A DNA stretch of 64,000 nucleotides, from NCBI GenBank assembly GCA_013177945.1, contig JABLXW010000020.1:62001-126000 (forward strand), read 5' to 3'. Shown in pieces: positions 19,572 to 28,438 of this stretch. A program made the position numbers and the translations under genes. Below the pieces are notes generated by a model. It saw only the letters and a list, made by a program, of their open reading frames with translations. It was not told where the DNA came from and made no database searches. Positions within the stretch are counted from its first letter, which is position 1. Every line of letters begins with the position of its first letter. Source of the DNA: Bacillota bacterium. GTDB lineage: Bacteria; Bacillota; DSM-12270; Thermacetogeniales; Thermacetogeniaceae.

Positions 19572-20864
19572 CCTGGCAGCCGAAAAAGCCTTGCGAGCAG
19601 CATCTACCGTGCGCTCGATCTGCTCATCTGTATGGGCAAGGCTCATGAAGCCTGCTTCGAACTGGGAGGGGGCAAGGTAAATCCCCTGCTCCAGCATGGA
19701 ACGGAAGAAGGCAGCATAACGCCGGAGGTCAGAGGTGCAGGCGGTTTGATAGTCCACCACCGGCGCTTCCGCAAAAAAGGTGCAGAACATCGACCCGACC
19801 CGGTTGAAGGTCACCGGAAGGCCTGCCTCCTGGGCCGCCTCGCGCAGCCCTGCCTCCAGAAGGGAGGACTTGCGCTCCAGTTCCACATAAGTTCCCGGCC
19901 GCCTGAGCACCGCGAGGGTCGCCAGCCCGGCAGTCACCGCAAGGGGGTTGCCTGAGAGAGTGCCGGCCTGGTAAACCGGGCCTGCGGGGGCCACCTGCTC
20001 CATAATCTCCCGTTTCCCGCCGTAGGCGCCCACCGGCAGCCCGCCTCCGATCACCTTGCCCAGACAGGTGAGGTCGGGATCGATGTGGTAAAGCTCCTGG
20101 GCGCCCCCGTAAGCAACGCGAAAACCCGTGATCACTTCGTCGAAAATCAAGAGGGCCCCGTAGCGCCGGGTGATTTCCCGCAAACCCTCCAGGAAACCCT
20201 CCCGCGGGGGCACCACACCCATATTGCCGGCAACCGGCTCCACAATAACTGCTGCAATCTCTTCCCCTTCCCGCGCGAAGATCATCTTGAGAGCCTCCAG
20301 GTCGTTGTAGGGGGCGGCAATGGTACTGGCCGCCGTGCCGGCAGGAACGCCCGGGCTGTCGGGTACACCCAGGGTCAGGGCTCCCGATCCCGCCTTAACT
20401 AACAAAAAGTCCGCGTGCCCGTGGTAGCAGCCCTCGAACTTGACAATTTTATTCCTTCCTGTGTAGCCCCGCGCCAGGCGCAGGGCGCTCATGGTGGCTT
20501 CCGTCCCGGAGTTGACCAGGCGCACCATTTCCACGGAAGGGACCGCCTCCACAATCGCCCGCGCCAGTTCTGTTTCCAGTTCGGTGGGAGCTCCAAAGCT
20601 GGTCCCTTTTTTCAGGCAGTCCTGCAGGGCCGCCACCACCTCCGGGTGCAGGTGACCCAGGATCAGCGGCCCCCAGGAACCCACGTAGTCTATATATTCG
20701 TTCCCATCCACATCATAGAGCAGCGCCCCCTCCCCGCGGGCGATAAACACCGGGCCGCCTCCCACCGCTTTAAAGGCCCGCACCGGGCTGTTTACGCCAC
20801 CCGGCAGATACCGGCAGGCCTCCGCAAACATTTCCCGCGACCGCTGAAATCTTTCCCGCTGCAT
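19557..20864 (-). CDS. hemL: Glutamate-1-semialdehyde 2,1-aminomutase
   Basis: PLP enzyme that turns glutamate-1-semialdehyde into 5-aminolevulinate. About 435 residues, the family norm. Signatures: [11 protein letters not shown], the [13 protein letters not shown] stretch and the PLP lysine in [18 protein letters not shown] favour the ATG at 20862-20864, 10 nt from GGAGG; a GTG three codons upstream overlaps the ahbB stop as GTGA and could also be used. It is the last gene of the hem/ahb cluster. The partner glutamyl-tRNA reductase (hemA) is not in the window. Confidence 0.95.
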   Translation of the reverse strand: MQRERFQRSREMFAEACRYLPGGVNSPVRAFKAVGGGPVFIARGEGALLYDVDGNEYIDYVGSWGPLILGHLHPEVVAALQDCLKKGTSFGAPTELETELARAIVEAVPSVEMVRLVNSGTEATMSALRLARGYTGRNKIVKFEGCYHGHADFLLVKAGSGALTLGVPDSPGVPAGTAASTIAAPYNDLEALKMIFAREGEEIAAVIVEPVAGNMGVVPPREGFLEGLREITRRYGALLIFDEVITGFRVAYGGAQELYHIDPDLTCLGKVIGGGLPVGAYGGKREIMEQVAPAGPVYQAGTLSGNPLAVTAGLATLAVLRRPGTYVELERKSSLLEAGLREAAQEAGLPVTFNRVGSMFCTFFAEAPVVDYQTACTSDLRRYAAFFRSMLEQGIYLAPSQFEAGFMSLAHTDEQIERTVDAARKAFSAARNNSL

Positions 20865-20869
20865 CCGGA

Positions 20870-21346
20870 TCACTCCTCCAGGAAATAATTCATACAGCTT
20901 TTTTTTAACTCGGCAGTGCTGAAAAGCAGCAGGTAGTCCTCGATACCGCTCGCCCGGGCGAGCCGGGCGGCAATCTCCCGGCAGTCATCCGGGCTGCGCC
21001 CGTGGATCATGGTAAAGAGGTTGTAGGGCCAGTCGGGCAGGCGGGGAGGGCGCTGGTAGCAGTGGCTCACTTCGTCAAAGGCAGCCATCAGCAGCCCCAC
21101 CTCCTCGATGCGCTCCTCCGGAACCTGCCACACTACAAGAGCGTTGGCGCCATACCCTAAATCCTGGTGGCGGACCAGCGCCCCGAAGCGCCGGATAATC
21201 CCCCGCCTGATGAAATCTTTAACAACATCCAGCAGTTCCTCTTCGCTCATCCTGAGCTTTTCCGCCAGTACCCGGTAAGGGCGGTTTACCAGGGGAACTC
21301 CCTCCTGCAGCACCCGGATCATTTCCTTTTCCCTTGGTGAGAGCAT
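20870..21346 (-). CDS. ahbB: Siroheme decarboxylase subunit AhbB (Lrp/AsnC-like fold)
   Basis: With AhbA, decarboxylates siroheme to 12,18-didecarboxysiroheme in the alternative heme pathway. 158 residues: an N-terminal Lrp-type helix-turn-helix remnant ([19 protein letters not shown]) and a RAM-like domain with [19 protein letters not shown] and the conserved [20 protein letters not shown] segment, typical of AhbB/NirH-type proteins. It is flanked by ahbA and hemL and overlaps hemL's possible GTG start. Transcription-factor function is unlikely given this setting. Confidence 0.88.
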   Translation of the reverse strand: MLSPREKEMIRVLQEGVPLVNRPYRVLAEKLRMSEEELLDVVKDFIRRGIIRRFGALVRHQDLGYGANALVVWQVPEERIEEVGLLMAAFDEVSHCYQRPPRLPDWPYNLFTMIHGRSPDDCREIAARLARASGIEDYLLLFSTAELKKSCMNYFLEE

Positions 21347-21347
21347 C

Positions 21348-21809
21348 TCACTCCTCCCCCAGGTCGAAATTCACCCTGATCTTAAAGACCCTTTTTGAAG
21401 GGAGGTTCAGGACCTCCGTGATTCCGGTGCGCTTTTTTATTTCCTCAAGGACTGCTTCGAGCCGGTCAGGATTCTCCTCAAGCAGGGTGAACCACATGTT
21501 GTAGTCCCCCTCCCGCAGGTAGTTGTGGGTCACCCCGGGAAAGCTGTTGACAACGGCGGCAACCTCCGGAATCCGCTCCAGGGGCACTTTCAGGGCGGCA
21601 AGTGTGCCGCAGTAGCCCAGCATCCGGGAGTCGAAAACGGGGCCGAGCCGCCGGATCACTCCGCAGGCGATCAGGCGTTCCAGACGGGCGAGGACCTCCT
21701 CTTCACTGGTGCCCAGGGTTTCCGCCAGCTCGCGGTAGGGCTCCGGCGTGATGGGGAAAGATGACTGGATTAAATTAAGGAGCTGCCTGTCCAGACTGTC
21801 CAGCCTCAC
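21348..21809 (-). CDS. ahbA: Siroheme decarboxylase subunit AhbA (Lrp/AsnC-like fold)
   Basis: Partner of AhbB in siroheme decarboxylation. 153 residues: RLDSLDRQLLNLIQ helix-turn-helix-like start, then VIRRLGPVFDSRMLGYCGTLAALKV and FPGVTHNYLREGDYNMWFTL, the family's conserved active-site region. It starts with GTG at 21807-21809 behind GGGGAGGGG; the frame is open further upstream but inside ahbD. It overlaps the end of the radical SAM gene by about 35 nt and is one base from ahbB. Confidence 0.88.
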   Translation of the reverse strand: MRLDSLDRQLLNLIQSSFPITPEPYRELAETLGTSEEEVLARLERLIACGVIRRLGPVFDSRMLGYCGTLAALKVPLERIPEVAAVVNSFPGVTHNYLREGDYNMWFTLLEENPDRLEAVLEEIKKRTGITEVLNLPSKRVFKIRVNFDLGEE

Positions 21810-22815
21810 GGCCGCCCCTCCCCTGTCTTGACTTCCTCTTGCGGTACAGGCACCAGGGCTCCTCCGCCATGTAATCACCGTAATAAAAGTAGGCCCGGGC
21901 GCGGCAGCCCCCGCAAATCTTCCTGTAATCACAAACGCCGCACCCACCCCCGTAATCCTCCGTGCGCAGCCGCTTCAAAACCGGGCTTTCCTGCCAGATG
22001 CGGCTGAAAGGGATCTCCCGTACGTTCCCCACCGGAATGTTCAAATAGGCACAGGGCTGAACCTCGCCTGCAGGAGTGACAACGCAGTAGCCGGTCCCGG
22101 CCAGGCACCCTTTTTGAAAGCGCAGGTTCAGGCCAAGCCGGGCAGCAATCCGCATGAACTGGGGGGCGCAGGTAGGTTTAACCTCAATTGGCACCTCCTT
22201 TTGCTTTCTCATCAGGCGGTGCAGCAAACGCTCGTACTGGGCGGCCCTCAGGGACTCTTCTTCGATGTTTACCGCCCGACCGGCAGGAACCAAAAAGAAG
22301 ACGTGGTGGGCCACGGCCCCCATCCGGACTGCCAGATCGGTCAGCTCCTCCACCTGTTCATAGTTCCACTCAACAACAGTAGTGTGAACCTGAAAGGGCA
22401 AACCCTCCCTCCGGCAGGCTGCCATCCCCTCCACCGCCGCCTGCCAGGCTCCGGGAGTGCCCCGAAAGCGGTCGTGCTGCTCCGGACTAGTAGAGTCCAG
22501 GCTGATGCCAACGGTGAGGGCGCCGGCCTCCCTCAACCTTCTCGCCGCCTCCCCGGTAATCAAGGTGCCGTTGCTGCCCAGAACCGGCCGCAGGCCCCTT
22601 CTGGAGGCGTGCCCCAACAGTTCGTAAAGATCCGGCCTCAACAGAGGCTCTCCCCCGCTGAAGATCATGACCTTGAACCCGGCCTGGACGATTTCGTCGA
22701 TCAAAGCCATGCCTCCGGCCGTGTCCAGCTCTTCCCGGACGCGGTCGCCGGCATCCCGGTAGCAGTGGACACAGGCAAGGTTGCAGGCGTTGGTAGTGTT
22801 CCAGGAGACCAGCAT
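21775..22815 (-). CDS. ahbD: Radical SAM heme synthase AhbD-type (NirJ2-like)
   Basis: Likely converts Fe-coproporphyrin III to heme b by oxidative decarboxylation of two propionates. About 346 residues. The SAM cluster motif is CNLACVHC (CxxxCxxC) close to the start, followed by SGGEPLL; a C-terminal SPASM-like set of cysteines is visible (CVVTPAGEVQPCAY, GGCGVCDYRKICGGCRAR). The ATG at 22813-22815 is 10 nt after GGAGG and leaves a short N-terminus before the cluster. The assignment to AhbD and not AhbC rests on the shorter N-terminus and similarity to proteins called NirJ2; the two radical SAM genes could be swapped. Confidence 0.8.
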   Translation of the reverse strand: MLVSWNTTNACNLACVHCYRDAGDRVREELDTAGGMALIDEIVQAGFKVMIFSGGEPLLRPDLYELLGHASRRGLRPVLGSNGTLITGEAARRLREAGALTVGISLDSTSPEQHDRFRGTPGAWQAAVEGMAACRREGLPFQVHTTVVEWNYEQVEELTDLAVRMGAVAHHVFFLVPAGRAVNIEEESLRAAQYERLLHRLMRKQKEVPIEVKPTCAPQFMRIAARLGLNLRFQKGCLAGTGYCVVTPAGEVQPCAYLNIPVGNVREIPFSRIWQESPVLKRLRTEDYGGGCGVCDYRKICGGCRARAYFYYGDYMAEEPWCLYRKRKSRQGRGGREAGQSGQAAP

Positions 22816-22837
22816 CAGGTTCACTCCTCCCGCGAAA

Positions 22838-24013
22838 TCAGGCAATGCCAATCTCTTCGTCAGTCAAATAGCAGGCCGGATCCGGGGCCCAGAAGTCGTT
22901 GTAGACGGCTTCCGCCCGGCTCCGGAAATTGCCGTTGCAGAGCTCCAGCCAGCGGCAGCGGGCGCAGCGCCCCTTTAAGAGGGGATGCCGGTTTTTCAAG
23001 CCCGCCAGGATGGGGTGGGAAAGGTCGGTCCAGATTTCGCCGAAGCTCCTCTCCCGCACATTGCCGAAGGTGTGGTGGAAGGTGAACTGGTCCGGGTGGA
23101 CGCAACCCTCCCAGTCCACGGCGGCGATGGCAACACCTGAGCGGTTGCCGCCGTTTTGCCTGAGCAGCCGGTAGACCCGCTCCGCCCGGGCGGGGTCTCG
23201 CTGAAGCAGCTTCAGGTAGACGTAAACCCCGTCGGCGTGGTTGTCCACCGTCAGGACCTCCCGGGGCTTCCCCCGGCGGTGAAAGTCCAGGGTCCGCTCC
23301 ATAATCAAATCGAGGGCGGCACGGGACTGGGCATGAGAAATGTCGTCCCCGCGCATCCCCTTCCCCCGGCCGCTGTATGCCAGGTGGTAAAAACAGACCC
23401 GGGGGATGTCCTCCCTCTCGACCAGTTCGAAAATCGGCTCCAGCTCGTTGTAATTGTGCCGGTTGATGGTGAAACGGAGGCCCACCCGCACTCCTGCCTC
23501 CAGGCAGTTACGGATTCCCTGCAGGGCAGCTTCAAAGGCTCCCGCCTTCCCCCGGAAGCGGTCATTGCTCTCTCCGATCCCGTCCAGGCTGATTCCCACA
23601 TACCCTACACCGATCTCCTTCAGCCTGCGGGCTGCCTTCGGGGTAATCAGGGTGCCGTTGGTGGAAACTGTAGCGCGGATCCCCCGGCCGGCGGCATGGG
23701 CGGCCAGCTCGAAAAAATCGGGGCGCATCAGCGGCTCTCCGCCGGAAAAGAGGAGCACCGGCACCTTAAAGGCGGCCAGGTCGTCGATAAACTTTTTCCC
23801 CTCCGCGGTGCTCAGTTCCCGGGGGTGTTTTTCGGGATGAGCGCTGGCATAACAGTGCATGCAGCGGAGGTTGCAGGCGCGGGTCATGTTCCACACCACC
23901 ACCGGGCCCTGCCCTGCCGCCGCCCCATGGCGCTGCTCCCGGGAGGAGGGGCTGTAACGCAGGAAATCGCCGAAATTTTCGCTTTCACAGAGCAGCTTGC
24001 TGATGCTGATCAT
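22838..24013 (-). CDS. ahbC: Radical SAM protein AhbC-type (NirJ1-like), Fe-coproporphyrin synthase
   Basis: Likely removes two acetate side chains from didecarboxysiroheme to give Fe-coproporphyrin III. About 391 residues: N-terminal extension, radical SAM motif CNLRCMHC, SGGEPLMRPDF, and C-terminal cysteines in EGCVHPDQF, GRCARCRWLELCNGNFRSRAE. The ATG at 24011-24013 has GGAG 8 nt upstream. It overlaps the end of cobA-hemD by 29 nt and precedes ahbD by 22 nt. The SPASM-type cysteines suggest at least one auxiliary Fe-S cluster. Confidence 0.82.
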   Translation of the reverse strand: MISISKLLCESENFGDFLRYSPSSREQRHGAAAGQGPVVVWNMTRACNLRCMHCYASAHPEKHPRELSTAEGKKFIDDLAAFKVPVLLFSGGEPLMRPDFFELAAHAAGRGIRATVSTNGTLITPKAARRLKEIGVGYVGISLDGIGESNDRFRGKAGAFEAALQGIRNCLEAGVRVGLRFTINRHNYNELEPIFELVEREDIPRVCFYHLAYSGRGKGMRGDDISHAQSRAALDLIMERTLDFHRRGKPREVLTVDNHADGVYVYLKLLQRDPARAERVYRLLRQNGGNRSGVAIAAVDWEGCVHPDQFTFHHTFGNVRERSFGEIWTDLSHPILAGLKNRHPLLKGRCARCRWLELCNGNFRSRAEAVYNDFWAPDPACYLTDEEIGIA

Positions 24014-25541
24014 CTCCACCTCTCCCCTGGCTCGCTTCTAAAAGAGCCTCTATCAGGCCTTCAACAGTATACCTGCGGGCCTCAATATGGACGGGGAGGC
24101 CCACCTCACGGGCGGTGCGTGCGGTCACGGGGCCGATGCAGGCCACCGTCACCCCCGCCAGCAGCCGGGAGAGGTCGGGCTCCTGAAGGAGCTGCACAAA
24201 GTTGCGAACTGTTGAGGAACTGGTGAAGGTGACCACGTGGATCCTCCCTGCTGCAAGCAGCTCCCGGACCAGGCGGCCGTCACCTTCCCCCGGAAGGGTT
24301 CGGTAGACCGCCACTTCATCAACTTCCGCCCCCAGGCTGCTCAGGGCATCCCCCAGCACCTTCCGGGCAAGATCGGCCCGGGGCAGGAGCACCCGGTCGC
24401 CTGGTTTGACCTTTCCCTGCAAACTGGCAGCAAGCGCTTCTGCCCGGTACTCCCCGGGGATGCAGGCAACCCGAAGGGCGTAATTCTCCAGGGCCTGTCC
24501 GGTTTTGGGTCCAATCGCGCAAATCTTTGCTCTGTGAAGAGCCCGGATATCCCTTCCCTTTTGCCGCAGCCGCCGGACAAAAAAGTGCACACCGTTCACG
24601 CTGGTGAAAACAACCCAACTGTAGGATTCCAACCGGGCGATGGCGGCATCCAGTGCTTCATAGTTCTCCGGTTCCACCACACGAATGGCGGGGAATTCCA
24701 CAACTTCCCCTCCCAGGGCCTCGAGCGCCCGGGAAAGGGCGCCGGCCTGCTCCCGCGCCCGGGTGACCAGCACCCGCTTTCCGAAGAGGGGCTTCTTCTC
24801 GAACCAGGCCAGCTTTTCCCTGAAAGCCACCACTTCCCCCACCACGATCACCGCCGGGTTTGCCAGGCCCGCTTCCCTGGCCCTTGGGGCGATGTCTGCC
24901 AGTGTACCCACCAGGGTCTGCTGCTCTGCGCGCGTCCCCCAGGAAATCACGGCAACCGGCGTCTGGGGGGAGCGTCCGCATGCCACCAGCCGGCTTGCTA
25001 TTTGCGGGAGGCTGGCCATCCCCATGAGAAAGACCAGCGTCCCGGCACCGGTTGCAATCCGGTCCCAGTCGATCCTGGAGCGTTCTTTTGCGGGGTCCTC
25101 GTTTCCTGTAATGATGGCAAGAGTGGAGGTGCAGTCCCGGTGGGTCACAGGTATCCCGGCATAGGCCGGCACCGCAAGGGCCGAAGTAACCCCCGGCACC
25201 ACCTCAAAGGGGATCCCGGCTTCTGCCAGGGCCCCGGCCTCCTCTCCCCCCCGGCCGAAGACAAAGGGGTCTCCTCCCTTCAGGCGCACCACCACCTTTC
25301 CCCGCGCTGCTCTTTCCACCAGAAGAGCATTGATTTCCTGCTGGGTCATGGCATGGCCGGCAGGGCCTTTTCCGGCATAGATCAGTTCGGCCCCGGGAGC
25401 AGCCTGGGCCAGCAGGCAGGGGTTGACCAGGCGGTCGTAAACAATCACCTCCGCCTTCCGGATCAACTCCAGACCCTTTACCGTAATCAGTCCCGGGTCC
25501 CCGGGGCCTGCTCCCACCAGATAAACCATCCCTTTACGCAT
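23985..25541 (-). CDS. cobA-hemD: Uroporphyrinogen-III C-methyltransferase / uroporphyrinogen-III synthase fusion
   Basis: Two-domain protein of 518 residues. Residues about 1-245 are an SAM-dependent uroporphyrinogen-III methyltransferase (VYLVGAGPGDPGLIT, VVRLKGGDPFVFGRGGEE, GIPVTHRD), giving precorrin-2; residues about 253-505 are uroporphyrinogen-III synthase (KRVLVTRAREQAGALSRALE, FTSVNGV, FTSSSTVRNF). The fusion is common in Clostridia. ATG at 25539-25541 overlaps hemC by 8 nt. It supplies siroheme for the Ahb route and possibly corrinoid, which the methyltransferases further along would need. Confidence 0.94.
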   Translation of the reverse strand: MRKGMVYLVGAGPGDPGLITVKGLELIRKAEVIVYDRLVNPCLLAQAAPGAELIYAGKGPAGHAMTQQEINALLVERAARGKVVVRLKGGDPFVFGRGGEEAGALAEAGIPFEVVPGVTSALAVPAYAGIPVTHRDCTSTLAIITGNEDPAKERSRIDWDRIATGAGTLVFLMGMASLPQIASRLVACGRSPQTPVAVISWGTRAEQQTLVGTLADIAPRAREAGLANPAVIVVGEVVAFREKLAWFEKKPLFGKRVLVTRAREQAGALSRALEALGGEVVEFPAIRVVEPENYEALDAAIARLESYSWVVFTSVNGVHFFVRRLRQKGRDIRALHRAKICAIGPKTGQALENYALRVACIPGEYRAEALAASLQGKVKPGDRVLLPRADLARKVLGDALSSLGAEVDEVAVYRTLPGEGDGRLVRELLAAGRIHVVTFTSSSTVRNFVQLLQEPDLSRLLAGVTVACIGPVTARTAREVGLPVHIEARRYTVEGLIEALLEASQGRGGDDQHQQAAL

Positions 25542-26475
25542 CGATACCGAACTCCTGTCTCGCCTTTTTCAGAATCTCTCCCGCACCCCGGGAAACCAGC
25601 CTCTCTGCAAGCCCCTCCCCCAGGCTCTCCGCCCGGCCGGCAGGCCCCCGGACGAGGTCCCGCACCAGATGCCTGCCGTCAAGACTAACCACAACTCCCT
25701 CCAGCACCAGCTCCCGGCCCCTGACCTCTCCCAGGGCCCCGACCGGAACCTGGCATCCCCCCTCCAGCCTTCTCAGAAAGGCCCGTTCGGCAGTGATGGA
25801 GGCGCGGGAGGCGGGATCATCCAGCGGTCTTACCATTTCCTGGATCTCTTCATCGGCCGCCCGGATTTCGATCCCGAGGGCTCCCTGACCTACCGCCGGC
25901 AGGCAGACGCTAAAAGGGATGCGTTGGGTAATCAGGTCGTCCAGGCCCAGGCGATGCACCCCGGCGTAGGCCAGCACCAGGGCGTCGAGGTTCATTGCCT
26001 CGAGCTTGCGCAAGCGGGTGGTCAGGTTCCCCCGCAGGGGGACGATCTCCAGGTCGGACCGAAAATGGAGCAGCTGGGCGGTCCGGCGCAAACTGCTGGT
26101 GCCAACACGGGCCCCGGGTGGAAGGTGCTCGAGGGTTGATCCGGTGCGGGAAATGAGCACATCCCCCGGGTATTCCCGCCTGCAGATGGCACCGAGCGCC
26201 AGACCTGGAGGCAGCCTGGTTGGCAAATCCTTCATACTGTGCACCGCCAGATCGATTTCTCCCCGCGCCAGGGCTGCTTCCAGCTCCTTAGTGAACAACC
26301 CTTTGTCTCCGATCTTGGCGAGGGAGACATCCTGAATCCGGTCTCCTGTTGTTTTCATTCCGCGCAGGGCAAAGGCCCGGTCAGGGTGCATCTCTTCGAG
26401 CTGCCGCAGGACCCAGCGTGCCTGCCAGAGGGCAAGCCGGCTTGTGCGGGTGCCGATGATGATCTCTTTTTTCAC
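25534..26475 (-). CDS. hemC: Hydroxymethylbilane synthase (porphobilinogen deaminase)
   Basis: Polymerises four porphobilinogens into hydroxymethylbilane. About 313 residues: KKEIIIGTRTSRLALWQA, the catalytic Asp region SMKDLPTRLPPGL, GTSSLRR, and the dipyrromethane-cofactor Cys in RRLEGGCQVPVG. I start it at GTG 26473-26475 because homology begins there; the ribosome site GGGGG/AGGAG lies just upstream. It is the first recognisable gene of the hem/ahb cluster; hemB is absent from its common position here. The 200 bp upstream holds no gene and no promoter I can defend. Confidence 0.93.
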   Translation of the reverse strand: MKKEIIIGTRTSRLALWQARWVLRQLEEMHPDRAFALRGMKTTGDRIQDVSLAKIGDKGLFTKELEAALARGEIDLAVHSMKDLPTRLPPGLALGAICRREYPGDVLISRTGSTLEHLPPGARVGTSSLRRTAQLLHFRSDLEIVPLRGNLTTRLRKLEAMNLDALVLAYAGVHRLGLDDLITQRIPFSVCLPAVGQGALGIEIRAADEEIQEMVRPLDDPASRASITAERAFLRRLEGGCQVPVGALGEVRGRELVLEGVVVSLDGRHLVRDLVRGPAGRAESLGEGLAERLVSRGAGEILKKARQEFGIDA

Positions 26476-26675
26476 CTCCTGGCCCCCTATCCAAAAAAGT
26501 TGGCCGGGTGATTCCGAAATTTTGCCCGGAAGCACCGTTCCGGCGCAGGCGCCGCCACTCCTCCGGGCGCCCCGGCAGACCCCTCAAACGGCCAGATAAA
26601 AGACTTCGAGGGTCCGGCCCCAAATTCCTTCTAAGCCGCCTGCCGTTGCCGCCTGGCAGCAAAGAAATGTCCTTA

Positions 26676-27503
26676 TTAAGGGGCAAAGGCCAGGATCCGG
26701 GCGAGAATCTCCTGGCGGCGCCTTTCCACTCCCTCAAAGTCCATTGCCTCAACGTAAAACTGCTCCATCTCATCGTGCACCTCTTTTGCCTTTTTAATGT
26801 AGGCAATCGCCCGTGCCAGGGACCGGGCAAACACCTCCCGGGCCTCTCTCAGCTCCTCCCGGCAGGCATTTATAGAGTCCGGATCCAGACAGAAATCGAA
26901 ATCGTACTCCCGGTAAAGGTTCAAACCAGGCAGAGACGTCGGGACAAAATCAAGCTCCGGAAAGAGATTCAAAACCGCAGTTCTTTGCTCCGGGAGGAGG
27001 AGCAGGTCGATCTGGGCCGGGTCAAAGGCGCAGTGGTAAACCTCAAATCTGAACCCGCAGCGGTAAGCAAACCCGGCCAGTTCCTGAAGAACCCTCTCTT
27101 TCCCGGCCCCGGGCTCCCCCTTGAGGACGAAAAGGCGCTCCACCTCCAGAATCGTCGGAAGGTGGTGAACGATCCCTCCAGGCGTGAGGGCCGAGGCAAA
27201 AAGGTGCCGATCTTTCGGTGCTCCATTCCCGCAGGGAATCTCTTTCCCGAAGACCTGCCGGATCAGGTCTCCGGCCAGTTGATTCAACCGCTCAATCCTG
27301 ATCCCCTCGCTCCGGCAGGACTTTTCTTCTTCTCGCGCGATTTTCGCCACCCGGAGGCTGCTGTAGGCAGTTGCAAAATGGCGCGCCACCCGCCTGTTGG
27401 CCGCGATGATTTCTTGTTTGCGGCTCCGCAGCTTCGACTCGTCCCAGTAGTCCCCGAGGTGGACGATCTCGTCAACGGCTCCGGGGTTCCTGGGATCGAA
27501 GAC
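26676..27503 (-). pseudogene. 3' half of a PRK06851-type two-P-loop ATPase gene, split by insertion
   Basis: Encodes about 274 residues beginning FDPRNPGAVDEIVHLGDYWDE and containing a second P-loop (LKGEPGAGKERV) and a long helical C-terminus. The missing 5' half lies 12 kb away at 39867-40130 and ends in the same Gly-Thr-Ala-Pro-His-Val codons. Joined, the two halves give about 362 residues, the expected size of PRK06851-family proteins (function unknown). Here the frame continues in phase from a recombinase remnant, so a chimeric protein of 325 residues starting at GTG 27653 could be made. Its own N-terminal P-loop is absent. Confidence 0.82.
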
Positions 27504-27518
27504 GTGCGGCGCTGTTCC
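27501..27518 (-). other. Left att-like junction (element/host)
   Basis: On the minus strand the core GGAACAGCGCCGCACGTC joins recombinase 3' sequence (upstream) to the ATPase 3' half (downstream). It shares its upstream arm with the site at 36067 and its downstream arm with neither other copy, as expected of a hybrid attL/attR site. Confidence 0.78.
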
Positions 27519-27653
27519 GGAACGCGAAACACCTGCTGCGGCCTGAACACGGGCCTCCACCAGGACCTCTCCTTCGCGCACAACCACCTGTCGAACAAGA
27601 AGATCGAACAGTGCGATGGCGCCCGAAACCCTGATGTATACCACAGCTAGCAC
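27501..27653 (-). pseudogene. Internally deleted serine recombinase (unit A)
   Basis: The first ten codons (MLAVVYIRVS, ending at the catalytic Ser position) match the intact recombinase at 36007-37605, then the frame jumps to its last part (LLVRQVVVREGEVLVEARVQ ... SRSGTAPHV). About 480 codons are missing and a few unrelated codons mark the junction. Without the catalytic core it cannot recombine DNA. The frame remains open into the ATPase 3' half. It begins GTG overlapping the stop of the small gene at 27647, exactly as in unit B. Confidence 0.88.
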
Positions 27654-27817
27654 AGAGGTTCATTCTTTTCCCGCCGGATTTTCTCGAGGATCCGGGCGAA
27701 GGCGTACCTGCGCGCTTCAGCCAGGACCCTCCGGCTCTCTTCCTCGGTGCCGGTGAAAACCACCCGGACGGTGTACTGTACCGGCGCTTTCCGCTCCACC
27801 TTTTTCTTCGCCAGCAC
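27647..27817 (-). CDS. Small basic protein preceding recombinase, unit A copy
   Basis: 56 residues (MLAKKKVERKAPVQYTVRVV...KNEPLC), almost identical to the unit B copy at 37599-37766. One A of the ATG has been lost relative to unit B (GCATGG to GCTGG), so it would start at the GTG at 27815-27817, still in frame, with GGGGGTGG upstream. The stop overlaps the GTG of the recombinase remnant (GTGCTAG). I do not recognise a family. Its fixed place before the recombinase suggests a role in recombination or its control. Confidence 0.6.
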   Translation of the reverse strand: MLAKKKVERKAPVQYTVRVVFTGTEEESRRVLAEARRYAFARILEKIRREKNEPLC

Positions 27818-27853
27818 TCCATCCACCCCCTAAATTCTACGCTGGCGGTGGGT

Positions 27854-27868
27854 TGTCTTATTAAGACA
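27854..27868. promoter_or_regulatory. 15-bp palindrome, probable operator (unit A)
   Basis: TGTCTTATTAAGACA is a perfect inverted repeat (7-bp arms, 1-bp centre). The identical palindrome lies at the same distance before the small gene of unit B at 37807-37821, in surrounding sequence that has otherwise begun to differ. A binding site for a regulator of the recombinase unit is the simplest reading. Confidence 0.55.
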
Positions 27869-27881
27869 GGAAAAATTCCCC

Positions 27882-27914
27882 GAAAAAAAAGAAAAGCCCG
27901 GACACCCGACCGGG
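27882..27914 (-). terminator. Terminator of the methyltransferase operon
   Basis: On the minus strand CCCGG/CCGGG form a stem around an 8-nt loop, followed by CTTTTC and a run of eight T. It lies 170 bp after the last gene of the operon. A further stem (GCCGCAG/CTGCGGC) lies at 27926-27950. Confidence 0.75.
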
Positions 27915-28087
27915 AAGGAAGGTGTCGCCGCAGCTCCTTCTGGCTGCGGCACAAAGGGGGCACCGTGGTCGGGTCCGCCATGCAGAGGGCCGTAACCGTC
28001 CAGATCTCCTGCCCGCATCCTCCCTTTCCGGATCTTCCCTCAGGGCTGCAGACCAAACCTTTGCACCGGTAGTCGCCCGGCAGGGGT

Positions 28088-28438
28088 CTATTGCTGCAAG
28101 CCGGCCAGGCACTCCTCCACCAGATTCTGCACCTCATCCTTTGCAGGGCCGAACACCACGACATTCAGGCTGAGAGAGGGTTTAAAAAAAACGGCGCCGC
28201 TCCAGTCTTTCGAGGCCCGGGTGATCACCTTACCGGGCTTTGTGCAGCTGAAAGCGGCGTAAGGCTCCCCTTCTGTAACAAAGGCCTTGATGTGGCCGGG
28301 CACCACTCCTTTGATGCTCAGCCTTTCCGCCAAGCGCAACAGCAGCCTGGAAACGATCTTTTCAACCTCCTCGGCGCTCATCGGCCGGGACGGCTTCAAC
28401 TCCATCGTTCTGGAAACCGCCGCCTCATGCATATGCAT
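28088..28438 (-). CDS. Small protein of unknown function, end of methyltransferase operon
   Basis: 116 residues with no motif I can name. The start is His-rich (MHMHEAAVSRTM), then a helical segment (AEEVEKIVSRLLLRLAERL) and a beta-rich C-terminus (AAFSCTKPGKVITRAS, LNVVVFGPA). It overlaps the CobW-type GTPase by 14 nt with AGGAGG about 10 nt before the ATG, so the two are coupled. A role in corrinoid or metal handling is possible from context only. Confidence 0.65.
   Translation of the reverse strand: MHMHEAAVSRTMELKPSRPMSAEEVEKIVSRLLLRLAERLSIKGVVPGHIKAFVTEGEPYAAFSCTKPGKVITRASKDWSGAVFFKPSLSLNVVVFGPAKDEVQNLVEECLAGLQQ

Noticed and set aside
20870-21809. Two Lrp/AsnC-type transcription regulators
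   Set aside because: The fold is Lrp-like, but the conserved residues and the position between radical SAM heme genes and hemL identify them as siroheme decarboxylase subunits AhbA and AhbB.
24237-25688. 483-codon plus-strand frame opposite cobA-hemD and hemC
   Set aside because: Antisense shadow; the opposite strand encodes clear heme enzymes in phase throughout.
26476-26675. Possible riboswitch or hemA remnant upstream of hemC
   Set aside because: GC-rich inverted bits are present but no conserved B12 or other riboswitch motif and no hemA-like peptide could be read.
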